A stretch of 64,000 nt of DNA from Rhodamnia argentea (taxonomy: Eukaryota > Streptophyta > Magnoliopsida > Myrtales > Myrtaceae). Below, one piece after another: positions 20,433 to 34,068 of this stretch. The position numbers were made by a program, and so were the translations under genes. The notes below the pieces were generated by a model. That model was not told where the DNA came from and did no database searches. It saw only the letters and a program-made list of their open reading frames with translations. Where the stretch lies: the NCBI RefSeq assembly GCF_020921035.1, contig NC_063152.1, forward strand, positions 11,546,001 to 11,610,000, written 5' to 3'. Position 1 is the stretch's first letter. Each line of letters starts with the position of its first letter.

Positions 20433-20780
20433 CATTAAGATTCCGCGCACAAATCACAACGAAATCAAGAGTAAAAACGAGAAAAATAAAAATCGAGGCA
20501 CGTGATTTATTCCGATTCACCCTTTAACTAGGACTACGTCCTCTAGAGAATTACACTATAATTAACATATTTCACTTCTCTATTACAATTCTCAATTATA
20601 AGAGAAATTGATTATATATAAGCAGTAGCTACTCCTGGTCCCAAACCCGAACTACCAATAACTAGACGCTCAAAACTTTAAAAGTCATATGATGTCCAAG
20701 GGGCGCTGCCTCCTACAACCCTGCCGGAACGGCTGTCCCGTTCTTTCCTGTTGACTAGGAATATGAACCACATCCCAACA
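20433..20780 (-). mobile_element. Solo-LTR-like insertion upstream of A2
   Basis: 348 bp, the same element as at 2053-2400. The minus strand starts TGTTGGGATGTGG at 20780. Flanking 5-bp repeats are TTCAG (plus strand) at 20428-20432 and 20781-20785, both exact. The GC-rich block and TATATATAA box are retained. Confidence 0.68.
20499..20504. promoter_or_regulatory. G-box CACGTG upstream of A2
   Basis: Palindromic CACGTG about 395 bp upstream of the A2 ATG, inside the LTR-like insertion. A3 has it too (41969-41974). A1 and A4 have CACTTG instead. G-boxes bind plant bZIP and bHLH factors; activity here is not shown. Confidence 0.5.
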
Positions 20781-21223
20781 TTCAGTGGGATTTATGTAGG
20801 CAAATCGTATCCAACTTTTTTTTTTTTTTTTTTAATTTCTGCCGTTTTAAGCACTCCAACTCTCCATTTCTCCTTTTGCAAGAGTCTTGAAAATGAGGGC
20901 CATCGTGATGTATTATGCTCTATCTTTCGAGACTTGCTTTATCATATGGAAACAAATGATTTCTAACAACTCTAGTGCGGTTTCCACCTTTCTTGTTTCA
21001 GTGTAGGCGACTAAATCTAGACAATATCTTCTCACCTAAGTGCCTAAATGGGTTGAGCTCGGGCCAAGCCCATTATGGGCGGTCCATGTCCAAAGCCCAA
21101 TCTATATATATATAAATGTATTTTACGGGCATTAATTCGTAGTACGCCTTATAATTAAGTGGCTAGACAGTAACCTCTTACAAGCACACGACCATAGCAA
21201 AAAACACATGAAAAAGGATACCC

Positions 21224-21665
21224 TCAAGCAATTCGATAAGAAGCTTTCGATGCGACTTCGCACATTCCTTCAGAACTATCATGGCCTCTTTGCATCCTCA
21301 TGTACCCGCCTTCACCCCATGTCTTGCCCCACTAGTTCCTGTTCTTCCAGAACTCGGTCCCATCCTCGCTCGTCCCATACCCAACTACGACGATCGTGTG
21401 GTCCAACTTCTCATCACAATCCCAGTTGAACACGCCACCGCTATAGCTCTAGAACTCCTAGCTGCTCGCCGCGATTATGACCGAGATCGGCTACTGCGCA
21501 ATTGCCTTCATGAGCTTGTCCTCACTGGGCGGGACATTAGTGAAATCCTTGATCTTCTCCGCGGGTTCTGCTGCTTTTGTCGTGTCGCAGTCCTGTCCAT
21601 TTCTTCGTATGCATAGCTATCCTCGAAGGCTATTCCTCGCTTTTGGATAATGTGTAGGCCACCAA
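21224..21665 (-). pseudogene. Cysteine protease pseudogene B2 (exon-2 remnant)
   Basis: Same remnant as B1. The frame is continuous through DEKLDHTIVVVGYG, and a normal stop follows SYRIA. The catalytic NSWG reads N-stop-WG (TCG to TAG, within ACTAGTTCC on the plus strand), a lesion shared with B4 but not with B1 or B3. A stop where A has Gln-Gln-Pro and one after AASS also remain. The 5' part is missing as in B1. Confidence 0.85.
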
Positions 21666-22687
21666 AATGGCACATCCCAGGAACTTCATAACTAGAATAT
21701 GAAACACATTATGATAGAAGAAAAGAGATTCGCGCATCTAACTTAGAATCCATCAATCTTGATGCAGAACGGTGATGATTTGAAACTCAAATGCTTCCCC
21801 TCTGTTCCCCTTGCTGGAACACTTGCTAAATGAAAATACCGCTCACAAATGAGTGCGTTCTTCTTTATGTGAGATAATTTGTGCATCATATGGTTAGAGG
21901 AGGAATTTAAGCCTTTTTTATAAAGTTTTCAGCCATAAAACCTCTCATCACGTGTGGGACCCAACTCGGCCCACACTAGTCAACCAGATATTGAACTAAT
22001 GAAGAATCTGTATATCTTATCTTAATAGACCAACCCTATTAAATAGTAAATTTCAATTTCAATTAATTTACCTCACATCAGAAAAATTCTTACATTTTCC
22101 TACTTGGGCTATATTAATTGAAATTATACTATTTGTGTGTACCATTATGTTAGTCTAGAGATTATTCTTAATAGTCAATCGGATCCCATGAAGTTTCAAA
22201 TAGCGAATCATGGCGGTAATTGCATCAATAGACACAGAGCCTTCCATGGTCCCAAATGCCTTTTTAACTTTATATATATGGATTCAATAGGGTAGTATGG
22301 CAAATGAATAATATCTCACAAAAAAGTGACACTTTATGTGTTATCTCATTTGTCGGTCATATTCTCTTTTCTTAAGTGTCACAAAACCCGATGTGCAACC
22401 AAAGAAATTTCTTATGACTCCCATCAAGCCACATATGTCTTATCTTTATGTTTAACTTCGCTTTATTTACAACCATACATATTCATAAGGCTAATAACTA
22501 GATGCCCTTAGCCTTTACTCAATATTTACACATTGCGTTGAGATTTTCACTATATATATCCAACTTAATAACAATGCATTCACAAATGCTTTATTGAATG
22601 CAAAAGAGTTGATACATATAAAAATATTACAGAATGCAACAAACATGGATGTCAACTTTATTAGAGCAAATAACTAAACAGCTTCCA
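21666..22687 (-). mobile_element. Non-coding end of copia element (unit 2)
   Basis: Collinear with 3276-4286: AT-rich probable 3' LTR region of the minus-strand copia remnant. No ORF is supported and LTR edges are not determined. Confidence 0.42.
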
Positions 22688-24767
22688 CTAAACAACAATA
22701 TCCCATGATGTTCCTAAGCCTATGCTAATCACATGTCGTTTAAATGCACAAGGGCGAATGCCTTTAGTTAATGGATATGCAACCATATCATATGTGAAAA
22801 TATGCTCTACTACAATGTCGCCATTTATAATAATCTCCTTTATAGTAAAAAACTTAACCGTCAAATACTTAAACCCCTTAAGACTTCTATTTTTATTGAT
22901 AAACAACACCGCAAAGTTATTGTCACATTACAACTGTGTAGGTCCATTCGGAAGGTCAAATATGGTCATCTCCTTCATGAGATTCTGGACCCAAATAGCC
23001 CGAGTAGAGGCCGTAAAGTATGCTATAAACTCTGCGTGCATGATAGATGATGATACAGATTTTTGTTTCTCGCTTTTCCATGATATTGCATCTCTCGCTA
23101 ACATAAAGATGTATCATGTTATTGACCTCAAGTAATCTTGATAGCCAGCAAGGTCTACATTTGAATACCCTATTAGCTACATGTCTTGAATATATTTGTA
23201 AATTGGCATATAGTCATTTGTCCTCTTTAAGTACCTTAAAACCTTCTTGGAAGCAATCTAGTGGTCATGTCCTCAATTTGACTAATGTTTGCCTAGAAGT
23301 CCTGCTGTAAAAGCAATATCAAGCCTAAAACAAAGTTGAGCAAACATAATACTTCCAAGTGCATTAGTATAAGATATATTCTTCATTTGGGCTTTCTCAA
23401 CATCTAAATAAGGACACTGTGACAAACTTAGTTTATCACCCTTAGTGATAGGAGCAATTCTTGGCTTACAATCCTACATACTGAATCTTTCCAAAATACG
23501 ATTAATATATGTCATATGAGATAAACCCAACACATGGCAAGAATAATCCATATGGATCTCAATACTAAGGACTAAAGAAGCTTCACCAAGGTCCTTCATG
23601 TCAAATTCTTTAATAACATCCGCTTTGTCTCATGCAGAAATCCATGATCACTACCCGCAAGTAAGGTATCATCTATATAAAGTATGAGAAAAATAAATTT
23701 TCTCCCATTGGCCTTGCAGTATATACATTGATTTATTTTGTTCTCAACAAAATTGAATGAAGTGGTAACACTATGAAACTTCAAGTACCATTAGTTGGAA
23801 CCCCGCTTGAGACCATAAACTGCATTTTTTGGTCTACACACAAGTTTATCCTTTGTTGCAAAACTTTTTGGTTGCACCATATTAGACTTCCTTATCAAGG
23901 TTTCCATTCGGAAAGGTAGTTTTAACATCTATCTAGTGTAACTCCAAGTCAAAGTAAACTACTAATATCATGACCACTCCGAAACATTCTTTAGAAGAAA
24001 TTAGGAAAAAACTAGCTTCATAGTCTACTCATTCTCTGTAAGTGAAACTCTTGGCTACCAGTTTAGCTTTAAACTTCACAATTTTTCTTTAGAGGCTCTT
24101 TTATTCTTGTACACCCATTTGCATCCGATGGGCTTACGACATCCAAACAATTCAACAAATTCCCAAACACCATTATGTTTCATAAAGTGCATCTCATCTT
24201 TCATTGCATCTAGCTATAGATCTAACTAAGGACAAGAAATAGCATCTGCATAAGTCACTAGAACAGCCACACAACTGATATTGTAGTCATACTTTCCCAT
24301 ATAGACTATATAGTATGGTGATATAGCTGATCATCTCTCTATGATGGATCTCCCGAGTAGAGCGACAATAACCTCATCCGACACCTAAGAGGCTTGAAGA
24401 ACTTCATCGGGAGCTGTCTCACCAACATGATCCTAGATCTCAATAGGTTCAATCTGTGGTGTGGGAGGAGTCATTATCCTCTGTATAGGGAGTAAAAAAG
24501 ATACGGTAGTACCCATCATACTATTATCCTCAATGGTGTATGAGTAGTTATCTTTTTTCGGCCACATCAAACTCCGGAACTTCGTTGTCTATGATTCCAT
24601 GATTCTTGATCCTCCATTAGGATTATGATAATGACACCCCTTTGAATGATCTAGGTAAGATACGAAATAATACCTAGTGATTTTGGAGTCCAATTTACTC
24701 AAAGTTGGATTATATAACTTCACTTCTGCAGGACATCCCAAACCTTAAGATAGTTCAAGCTAGATTT

Positions 24768-27700
24768 TGTTGACACCTAAATTTTGATTTTTAACAAATC
24801 ATTTACTTAAGCATAAAATGAGAATTAGTCATAATTCTCACAAAAATAATTTCTCATGCATTGCATATTTAATTTTTGTCAATCATGTCAGAGGTGAGTC
24901 ATTGAGCTTAATTTCAACATGGGGCCGGACCAAACTCAAGTTGCAATTTTCGCTTATGGCTAGAGGGAGTGCCGAATTTTTGTGAGCTAATTGGACTCAT
25001 TTTCAAGCTTAATCTAGTCCATTTGAGCTTAATTAATAAGGCTTGTAGTTTGATCTCCATTATTTGAAATGAGCCCACAAGAGCCCAAATTCAGCCAAGC
25101 CCATTGCACATATTAATTAGCCTAAACTTGAAATAAATGCCAAGTTGGAAAATGTTAGATAATTGAGCAATTTGATTTGAATATATCTCTCGGGCTCTAA
25201 ATTAGGAAAATAACAGATTTTGTTCTTAAAGAAAACCCTAAATCTAAGCCTATATAAGCATAACTTTGCTCACAATTTTGGGGGGGACTTCATTCAAAGC
25301 ACGGCCATTGGTGGAGGAGACCACACATGGTCACATTAGGGGGATTCGTTCACACATATAGAAGGACGAAGGGGCACTCTCCTTCTCTGGCGATTGTTCA
25401 CAATCCTCCATGGATGCTCCTCCCACCACCCTACCAATGGAATCCATCATGAAGACACAAGTAGTCTCATAGAAGAACGCACGCTTGTCTCTTAGTTTTG
25501 CGTACACACCCACAAGCGGAAGCTCACATCTCCCGGCCAAGCAACGACAAGTGTGGAAGAGTCCGGAGGCAACACCGTCATCCTTTATCCAACGCTCAAG
25601 TTTCCTTGGTGTGGTGCCCATCAAACGAACCCGAAACTCCGAGCATCATCAATCGAGCCTTGCGCTACCACGGAGACTGCAATTCTTGTATTCAAAGGAG
25701 ACTTGGGCATACATTGGTCAATTTTCTCTACCAAGACATCACTTTGACGAAAAGGAACATGATAAAAATTTGTTCTTTCCTTTAGTTATTTGCCAATGTG
25801 TTTGAGTGGTAATGTCCGAGTTTTCTTAGTTGCTGCAGGTTTGTTTACTATGTCTCTCTCGATGCCAACCTCCTTGATGCGGACATCGGTCCCTCGAGCG
25901 TAGTCGGACAAGATTCTGCCGAAATCGTCGCGAGCCGCTGCTCCCTCGAGGTGCGCCAAAGAGTCCTAGTCATGACACATCCGTAGCCGACACAATATCC
26001 CTCTTCACCCAAATCAAGCAGCATCTCCAATAATGCTACGACGACAATTGAGAGCATTTAGAGAAAGATGGAGGTTCCATCGTGGCAAAACTTACGTTGG
26101 AGTTTCTGTGGTTCTCAATTTGAATACTCTCTCTCACCGCAAGCTTGGCCAAGGATGACCACAAGCCAAGTAGTCACTCCCACTGAGACAATCAATGACA
26201 TGGGGAGTTCTTAATTCTCTATAAAATTCTGACTTTTTTTTTAATTTCTTTCTCCGATCGTTATGCATGAGAGAGTTGTGTCATCCTCACATGAGCACGT
26301 GACAATAAAAGAGGTAAAGTAGAGAGAGTGATACATGAGAAAGCAAGAAAGTCCGAGAACACTTGAGCTATCCGAAGCCATCATCCATGGCTCCACGCTC
26401 ACCGCTCCAAGAAGTCCACCGACTTCTTGTTGTTTTTGGGTTTTAAGTTCTTGTATTTGCAGATCTTCTTTAATCTCATAAAGCCACTGTTCCATACAAG
26501 TCTACTCTCCCATACATGATCGGACGTTTCTCGTTGTTCCAGTCGGGCCTAGCTCAATCCGCCGCATCATCATCACGAAACCGCCAAGCTCAATTCGCCG
26601 CTGTCCAGCCCTGTTTCAGCTGCAAATCAGCCTCGATTAGATGGTAATTTGGCTCCATTTTGATCAATATTCAGCATCCAACATGATTACTCCTTCGCAT
26701 TAGATTTTTTCTTTTTTGGTCCAACCTTCGCATTAGATTACTTCGCTGTTTTGAGCTCAAATCTGGCTCAAGAGGGACTTTTTTTGAGTGGATTTCCAGC
26801 GACTGTGCAAGTGCAGAATTTTGCTTAGAAAAGGTAATTTTTTCTCGACTTTTGATTGCTAATCTATGCTTGTTTGATTGGTAACATGCATATATGTTCA
26901 TGTGTATCGATGAATGTATGTTGATTTGTGATCAAAGTCGGAACAATTAAACTTTTTCTATAAAACTTCACTAAGAACCGAAAATTGGGATGTGTTGCAT
27001 ATAAAAAATCCTGATTCACTTGGTTGATGAACTAAATCGAACTTTGTATATACTCTTGAGAATAGATTAAATTTTGATTGGAAAAAAAATCTTTTCTCAA
27101 AACAATGAATTGTTCGATTTTTGAGATCAAATTGAATGACTGGATAAAGATTGAATTTTCGGTAAAATTTGATGGCAATTCTCGGCATACACTCTCTCTT
27201 GGCCGAATTATACATGTGGATGAGCTTTATCGTGATAATTATCTCTTGCTCTTGAATCGGTTGAAATTGTTTTATCCTTTGGTTATTTGATGTCATCTCT
27301 ATGTTGCGGATGGACTTTGCTTTAGATAATTATCCCTTACTATTGAGTTGGTTGAGTTGCATTATCCTCTAGCTATTCGACATTGTCTTCATGTTATGGA
27401 TATGGTTCGATGGAGGGATAATATTTGATTTTTTTTAAGATAAGGTTTGATCGGATTGAATGTTTATTTAAATTTTTTTTTAGAATTATCTGAAACAATC
27501 TTCCAACCTTAAAGATAAATTTCTCAAAAAATGAATTACATTTTGGATGAGGAAAGGTGGACCGTCACTCAACAATTTTGGCCACCCCTCTTTGAATTTT
27601 CGAAATTTCCACTTAATTGACTCACTTTTTATTTTATTTTTGTCCTGATTGATTTGTTATAAAATTTGCACATCTTTAAACAAACATGTCCATAATATAT

Positions 27701-28397
27701 GCTCCCCATGTACCTAGACTCATCGGAAAATATAAATCACACGCCTTGTCCGTGATCTTGTGGAATGTGGTGATGATTTAGTATAGAAATTTGTGTTACG
27801 CCCTTTGGCAAAATGGATGTTGTTTTTCTATACACATATCCGCATATTGGCTCGAATCCACGAGAATGTAGTGGATAAAATCTCGTTCTAGCCCATATCT
27901 TTGGGAATGAGAGGATTTTCGAAAAAAAATGAAAATTAAAAGGTATATTATGGGCATTTTTGTTTATTTTTGTTCAGATTTGTGATTGCTTTTGAATGTT
28001 TTCTTTTATTACCGAAAATACCAAAAAATCATCCTCCGGCGCTTAATATATGGTCTTCATGTCACATTTTTTTCAATTAATCAAAATCATTCAACTCACA
28101 TTGATCAATCAAAAGAGGCTTTTTCATGAAGTTGGTACCGAAAGGGTCTTAATTTTTCAATTAGCGTAACCAAGTCCCCGGACTCATTTTCTCTGGTTCG
28201 TAGAGATAAAATAGTTCTTCCTTTATTTTATATAGGTTTCTAATCAATCTACTGTAAATGATTAGTGACGACTCCAATTAAATATTTTCTCATGAATAAA
28301 CCTAAGTTGCGATTCGGTAGGACTTGGGAGGGTCCGAATTAGGTTAGTTGATTTAATTAACCTAATAATCCATTAGCCCGATTTTTAGGTCGCGACA
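24768..28397 (+). mobile_element. Large LTR-type insertion, probably solo LTR (unit 2 only)
   Basis: A 3,630-bp insertion with termini TGTTGACACC ... GGTCGCGACA (TG...CA, imperfect inverted ends). It has an exact 5-bp target duplication GATTT at 24763-24767 and 28398-28402. The uninterrupted site is present in units 1 and 3. A TATATAAG box at 25251-25258 fits a plus-oriented LTR promoter. No gag, pol or second LTR is visible, so a long solo LTR (Ty3/gypsy Tat/Ogre-like by its ends) is most likely; a coding-free LARD-type element is the alternative. Confidence 0.82.
25251..25258 (+). promoter_or_regulatory. Probable LTR promoter TATA box
   Basis: TATATAAG about 480 bp inside the left end of the 3.6-kb LTR-type insertion, a plausible U3 position for a plus-oriented LTR. 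Confidence 0.5.
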
Positions 28398-28530
28398 GAT
28401 TTACATCCAATTCATAACTCAAAAGAAATCAATGAAATAGCTTTGGTAGGTACACGATTTTAGATTATACATCTTCAAAGCTTTAGCCCAATGAAAAATA
28501 AGTAAATTAGTCCTACTAATCATACTCTTC

Positions 28531-30086
28531 ACCACCGGTCACGCTCCCTTCTTGGCGCTCATCAAGTTTGACAGCCACATTCCCATATCATTTCAATTCC
28601 TTGAGGTCATCCTTGGTAAAACCTAATTCATGGCAGGTTTGAGGTTTAGTGCAATTTATGTGGTGATTTGATTTTGTTCCATATTTTCAAATGCATGTTA
28701 TTTAGAAGTAAGACCTTAAATTATATCATTATATTTTGATTATCTCCTTGCATTAATTAAGGCAATGTTTGGGCGTCGGACCGTTGATCCTAAAGTTGGA
28801 TCTTTAATATTGTCTCTTGAGTGCTGTTATGCTTGATTGATTAAAGTTTAATTACATTAAAGTTACATGTCATTGACTTATATTGGTTGATTTGCATAAG
28901 ACACATATTTGGGTGCAGTATAAGATTTATTAATCGTCACCTATGTATCACATTGCACACTTAGAACTTCGGGTGCTTCACAATTCATATTTAGAACAAT
29001 GGATATTCATTTTAGAATTCATATTAGGGTAGCCTATACTTTTCATAGAATTCATCTAGGCATATAATTAGCTAGTCCCATCACAAGCAAATCGCATATT
29101 GCACGTCATTTAGTGAGCCACATTTTTTAATGGTAATGTTTTAATAAAATCTCATGTAGATAGATTAATAATTGCATCTCATGCATTATTCACGTAGAAT
29201 ATAGTTTACATATCGACAAAAAAAAAAAAAAACACCAAAAAGAAATTAGCATTGTATCACCTCGTCATCACTTTTTAAATAAAAGGCGATAAGACATGTT
29301 TAGTGAACTGCGGTTTAATTCTTTGATATTTAATAACGTTTCTGTATGTATTAATGGAAGTTCTATACATGATTTAAATTAACCATAGATCATGTTTATA
29401 GAGAGTTTTAATAAAAAAGCCCTATTGTCGTGATTAGTTGTCCTTGCATAATTACATTTAGGAGTCATAATTAGGACATTCATTTATCATATCATTGTCT
29501 GTTCTTATAGTCAAAATTTGCGGAATCCCTATTGCATTGGATTGTGGCGAAGCTTTGCTTTTGCTTGCTTAGTGCACCCAAGTTCTTTAATCTTTTCGAG
29601 TAATTTAGTCACTGCTTTCAATTTTTAAGTATTACCATTCCAATTTGTGTACCCGCATAATGACCTCGCATGTTAGTGGTTAAGGGTTAAAATTGATAGA
29701 GATCGCTTGCAAAACATTTCCAAAATAAAAAGAAAATGTACCGAAATGACAATAGATTTATCTTGTGTAATATGTGGTCTGTAGTAGTAAAATGTACACT
29801 CGCATTTTTTACTTGAGTATTTAATTGACTCGTATTAGTTTGAAAATGTTTCTAATTATAGAACTGGAGTGGTCCGAAAATGTCTCTAATTATATTCTAC
29901 TTTTCTACTGTTCAATGTCTTTATTGACCTAAACCGACAAATTCAGTTAATTTGAATTAATGGAAAGTTAACATCGAACATTTTCATTTAATCTATGGAT
30001 TAGATTGATTAGATATCAAAAGTTCGGGGATGACATTGCTTGTTGAGTCAAAATGTATGGTTCATTTGTGCAATTATCTCTTTATA
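28531..30086. other. AT-rich spacer without recognisable gene (unit 2)
   Basis: Collinear with 6501-8663 of unit 1 but shorter. Near 29830 about 620 bp are missing, joining GACTCG directly to TATTAGTTTG. That deletion removes the 110-codon minus ORF region and the first tandem repeat. No gene is supported. Confidence 0.5.
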
Positions 30087-30400
30087 GAAGTGAACGTGAA
30101 ATTGATAGATTGGAGCAACTTGACCGCAAAAAAAGTTGGTGATGACCATGGTCAATGATCATTGTTTACTCTAGGAGTGCGCGTTGCACATGTGGTCCAA
30201 AAGCCAAACAAGAAAAAGGTACGTCAATGGTTCTTTGATCTTTCTCTGGCTTCAATTAGGGCTTGTTCACACTTAGGAAAGTAACGCGTGTCAGAATTCA
30301 AGGAAAATTCTTCTAAAGCTAGATAGAACTAGATTGGTCTGAAAATATCTCTAATTATATTCTACTTTTTCTTCGTGCACTTTTCTACGATTTCAATGCG
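30087..30400 (+). repeat. Single remaining copy of the ~330-bp repeat (unit 2)
   Basis: Corresponds to copy 2 (8664-8990) of unit 1. Copy 1 is deleted in this unit. Confidence 0.65.
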
Positions 30401-31976
30401 TGTCAGAATGCAAGCAAAAGTAACGCGTGTGTCAGAATTCAAGGAAGATAGATGTGTGTATGTGTGTGTGAAAGAGAGAGAGAGTATGTGTTTTAGGTGT
30501 GGAACCGACTTTTATTTTTAACCTTCGAGTTTTTTTTTTAAAATTGTTTATTTTAAAATTTTGATAGAAAAGTCATGAAGCAATTTTTTTTTTCACTTAA
30601 AATAAGCCAAAACACATGATAATTGAAGACTAATTAGATACCTACAGTGTTTCGCCTGAGTGAAATGATTCCGCAAAAACTTAATGATAATACCGGTTAG
30701 CAAATAATTAAGTAAAAGCGACCGGTTATCAAACAATCACTGAGTATTAATGAATAAGTAAGTTATTGAGATGAAGTTGATAAACTTGGTTTAAACGATC
30801 TGGATTAGACACAGAAAAAGGTGACGAGTCTATTCTAAGTCAATCATCTCCCTGTCAAGCAAAGACCATGTTAGCATACTAAGTCCATAGAGCTTATGAG
30901 ACAAGTTTGGACATTATTGGGAGATAAACACACAGGATTTTTTTATTTTGTCGAAAGAAAGTCTTTACTCATAAAGTAGAATAATATTCGAAAGGTATAT
31001 GGAAGATTTCAAATCTAGCAAATCTCAAATAACTACGAAACAAAGCAAATACAAGAAAACATATAATAAAGCACACTCTGTAGTTAAAAATATGCTCTCG
31101 TTGCTTAAGAACAGATCTGTCACTATAAACGTTTCGCGGTTGATCATCAAACTCAGTGATAAGCACACGCTAAGGTCTCTCACACCATTTACAACGGCTT
31201 GCGGTGCGTTTCTAGGTTCAACGTTTTCATATTATCATCGCTGAGTAGTAATACCAACATTAATATGTTATTGACATAACATAAATTTTCCGATTTTTAC
31301 AACATAAACAAAATGTATTTGAATTTTTACAAGAAGTGAACACAAAAATAAACCACCCCAACAATTTTTATAAATCACGACGACTTTGTAGAAATTTTTT
31401 GGATCCAAAACAATGTGGAAGAATATGAACCAGCACCATATGCGCACAGGTCACCATTGGGCCTATGGCGTGCATCCGTGTCACCATTGACACGGAATCT
31501 CTTACCATGTGTCAACCTCTGATTAGTCCATGTTTCAATGGTGTGACGCACTTGTCCCATGTGTCTTGTCATCGTCGGACATGGCACTCCCAAGTCGGAT
31601 TGTCACCTGCGACAGGCAATGTGCTTATGTGATAGGTCTTTATTTAATATGAGATTGACAACATGTCGTGGATCGCAACAAATTAATAATAAATAATCAA
31701 AAATTATCGTGAAGTTCATTCTTTCAAAAATTTGTGACTCGCAACATATTGTTATTCTCATAGTCACCAAAATACTGTTATACTAGCAAAGTCCACTTTA
31801 CGAAATCACACCTCAAATCCTAAGAACCAAAAATTGCTCTACGTAATGCTAGAACGAGTAGATCATACAATAGTTTTTAATTATTTATTTTTTATTTTTT
31901 GTGGCACTGAACATGTTGTAAATATAACAGTGGGTTACCGATTGTCACATAACTATTTCTCTTGTGATTATTATCC
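30401..31976. other. Intergenic region upstream of C2 with ~720-bp segment missing from unit 1
   Basis: The segment about 30716-31437 is present here and at 49031-49750 but absent from unit 1. Short ORFs on both strands (60-80 codons) overlap and diverge among copies. No gene is recognised. Confidence 0.5.
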
Positions 31977-33142
31977 TCAAGCAATTGGATAAGAAGCTTT
32001 CGATGCGCGTCTGCACAACCCTTTAGAACTACCACCGCCTCTCCGAATCTTCATGTAATCGCCTTCACCCCATGCCTCGCCCCGCGAGTTCCTCATCTTC
32101 CGGAACTCGGTTCCATCCTCGCTTGTCCCGTACCCCAGCATGAAGACGGCGTGGTCCAGCTGCGACCTGCAATCCCCATTGAACACGCCGAGCCTATAGC
32201 TCTGGAACTCCCGCCCGCTCGCCGCGATGACAACCACGACGGGCTACCGCAAGACCGCCTTCACGAGCTCGCCCTCGATGGGCAGCCCGTCCGCGAATCC
32301 CTTGATCCGCGCTGCGTGTTCTGCTGCTTTCATTGCGTTGCAGGTCCTGTCAAGCTCATGGTACGCATAGTTATCCTTGGACGCAATTCCTCGGTTTCGG
32401 ATAATGTACCTGAAAGCGTTGTCAGGGTAGCCTCCTCTGCACCCGTCGCTTGTGGTGTCACGATCTCTCATTTGTTGCTCGGAGTCCACCCGCAGTTTGC
32501 CGCTTGTGATTGCCACAATTCCTTCCACTGATGCTACGACTGATAATGCCCAGTAGGATCTGAAGAAAACTGTAATACATAGGTTCTAAGTCACACACAT
32601 ATGCTTAAATTTTCGAAAAGTATATATATTCCGTTAAATACCTACTTGTTCACTATATGAAAGAAAAGGTCCGACACATTCACAACATTTGTACTTACCA
32701 CACCTGCCTTGATACTTAATATTGTTTACGGCGCCTTTCTCTACCCTGTCGATGTCGTCAGGAACACCTCCAGCTAGATTTTGGTGGCTGAACCACATCG
32801 TTTCGGCGGGCTCTGGCCTCTTAGGTGTAACATATCCCGTATGGCTTCGGACAAACTCCTTGTTGGTCAAGTCCGAGAATCGGTTGAAACCTGACTCTTA
32901 AGTACGACCCCCGAACTTGTTAAAGTCTGCAATGAACTACAAGTTCTCGGAGAAAATTACCTGGCGTTTCGCCTTCTCCCGAGTGGGCCCTTGTAGGTCC
33001 GAACATATTCAGTCATCCATTGCTCGTGCCGCTCGGCAATGGAGGGCTCATGCAACGCGCGGACCGACGTCGTATGCCCCGCCCAAGCGCCAAGAATTAG
33101 AGCAAGGGAGATGCTGATTTCACTCTTGACCGAGAAAGCTGT
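31977..33142 (-). pseudogene. Cysteine protease pseudogene C2
   Basis: Exon 2 is 31977-32559 and exon 1 runs from about 32712 to 33142. It carries the shared C lesions: no start ATG, frameshift after TYKGP, TAA in the prodomain before ESGFNRFSDLT, TAG before PVVVV, and an acceptor one base short. Private changes hit the active site: the catalytic Cys codon is TAC (SYWALS) and NSWG is NSRG. An extra TAG stands where C1 and C3 read LQFIADF. The C1 solo-LTR site is empty here. Confidence 0.9.
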
Positions 33143-33814
33143 CGCGTGAACACTTTCTTGTGTGAATGTGTTTTCTTCCTCTTCTGAGTGTGATATTTTG
33201 AAGTGGATGTGATGAGATAGCTGCACTAGAGATGTATATTTCTAGGCCGCTTCATAATTAGGTCATACCATAAAAAAAAAATTGCTTTAATTTTAAGGTA
33301 TAAAATTTATTCCCAAGTTCACATTCTCTGCGGAAATATGAATCACAAGCTATGCATGTCCAAACACTTTGAGAGAAATCGTGTACGTATGTCACATGAT
33401 ATATGCATTACTAACCGCATCGAATTTTTCATCATGCCATTGTGAAGTGAAATCTACGTTTCGCACGGACTCTCTCAAACCCTACGAATCACAACTCGAT
33501 TTCTCAAACATTATGAATTTAAGTGAAACTAGAACTGTCACTAACCTACTCTAAGCTGGTTGGAAGTCAAGTACAGTAGGGGATTACGCTTTAAGTTTTC
33601 GAACCAGAAATTTTAAATTCGAGGACTTAGTAATGTCGGTTTTAGCTAATGTCTACTATTGGCAGCACTTTTCTTTTTGGAAAACATTCTTTCACGTAAT
33701 CTTTTATTTACTTATTTTTATCTCTAAACATGTAAAACTAAAGTGGTCGTGCAAAACTGCTCAAACAATAAAATCAAGCAATAGCATGATAGTCTTTGGA
33801 TGATTGTGAGTAGG
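33143..33814. other. 5' flank of C2
   Basis: Collinear with 11672-12343. AT-rich with a poly(A) run near 33270; no gene seen. Confidence 0.45.
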
Positions 33815-34012
33815 GGTGTCAAAACCGAACCGAAAAACCAAACCGAATCGCTAACCGAACCGAACTGAATCGAAAATTTTGCACATTTCGGTTCGGTTCG
33901 ATTTTGAGTTTGGATAATGAAAAATTACCATATTTATTTTTTAGTTCGGATTATTTTGGATTGGTTTGGTTCGGTTCGATTAATCGAACCGCGAACCGAA
34001 ATATCTTCTTTC
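33815..34012. repeat. AACCGAACCG fold-back tract (unit 2)
   Basis: Same TAGGGGTGTCAAAACCGAACCG start and inverted CGGTTCGGTT repeats as in unit 1. Confidence 0.6.
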
Positions 34013-34068
34013 TTTTTAATATTAGCTATTTGGAAAAAATAATCATATTTTTTTATCCCGACAACAAT

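Larger units (their letters stand above)
22688..28530 (-). mobile_element. Degenerate Ty1/copia pol remnant, split by a later LTR insertion (unit 2)
   Basis: RNase H tail (MVAYPLTKG near 22740-22790), an RT core with YIDDTLLAGS (active-site region YVDD to YIDD, near 23670) and the start-of-RT segment lie at 22688-24767. The remaining upstream part continues at 28398-28530 after a 3,630-bp insertion. Multiple stops and frameshifts are present. Confidence 0.86.

Noticed and set aside
25331-25805. ORFs of 64-106 codons within the 3.6-kb LTR-type insertion
   Set aside because: Overlapping on both strands with no gag, protease, RT, integrase or other domain features.
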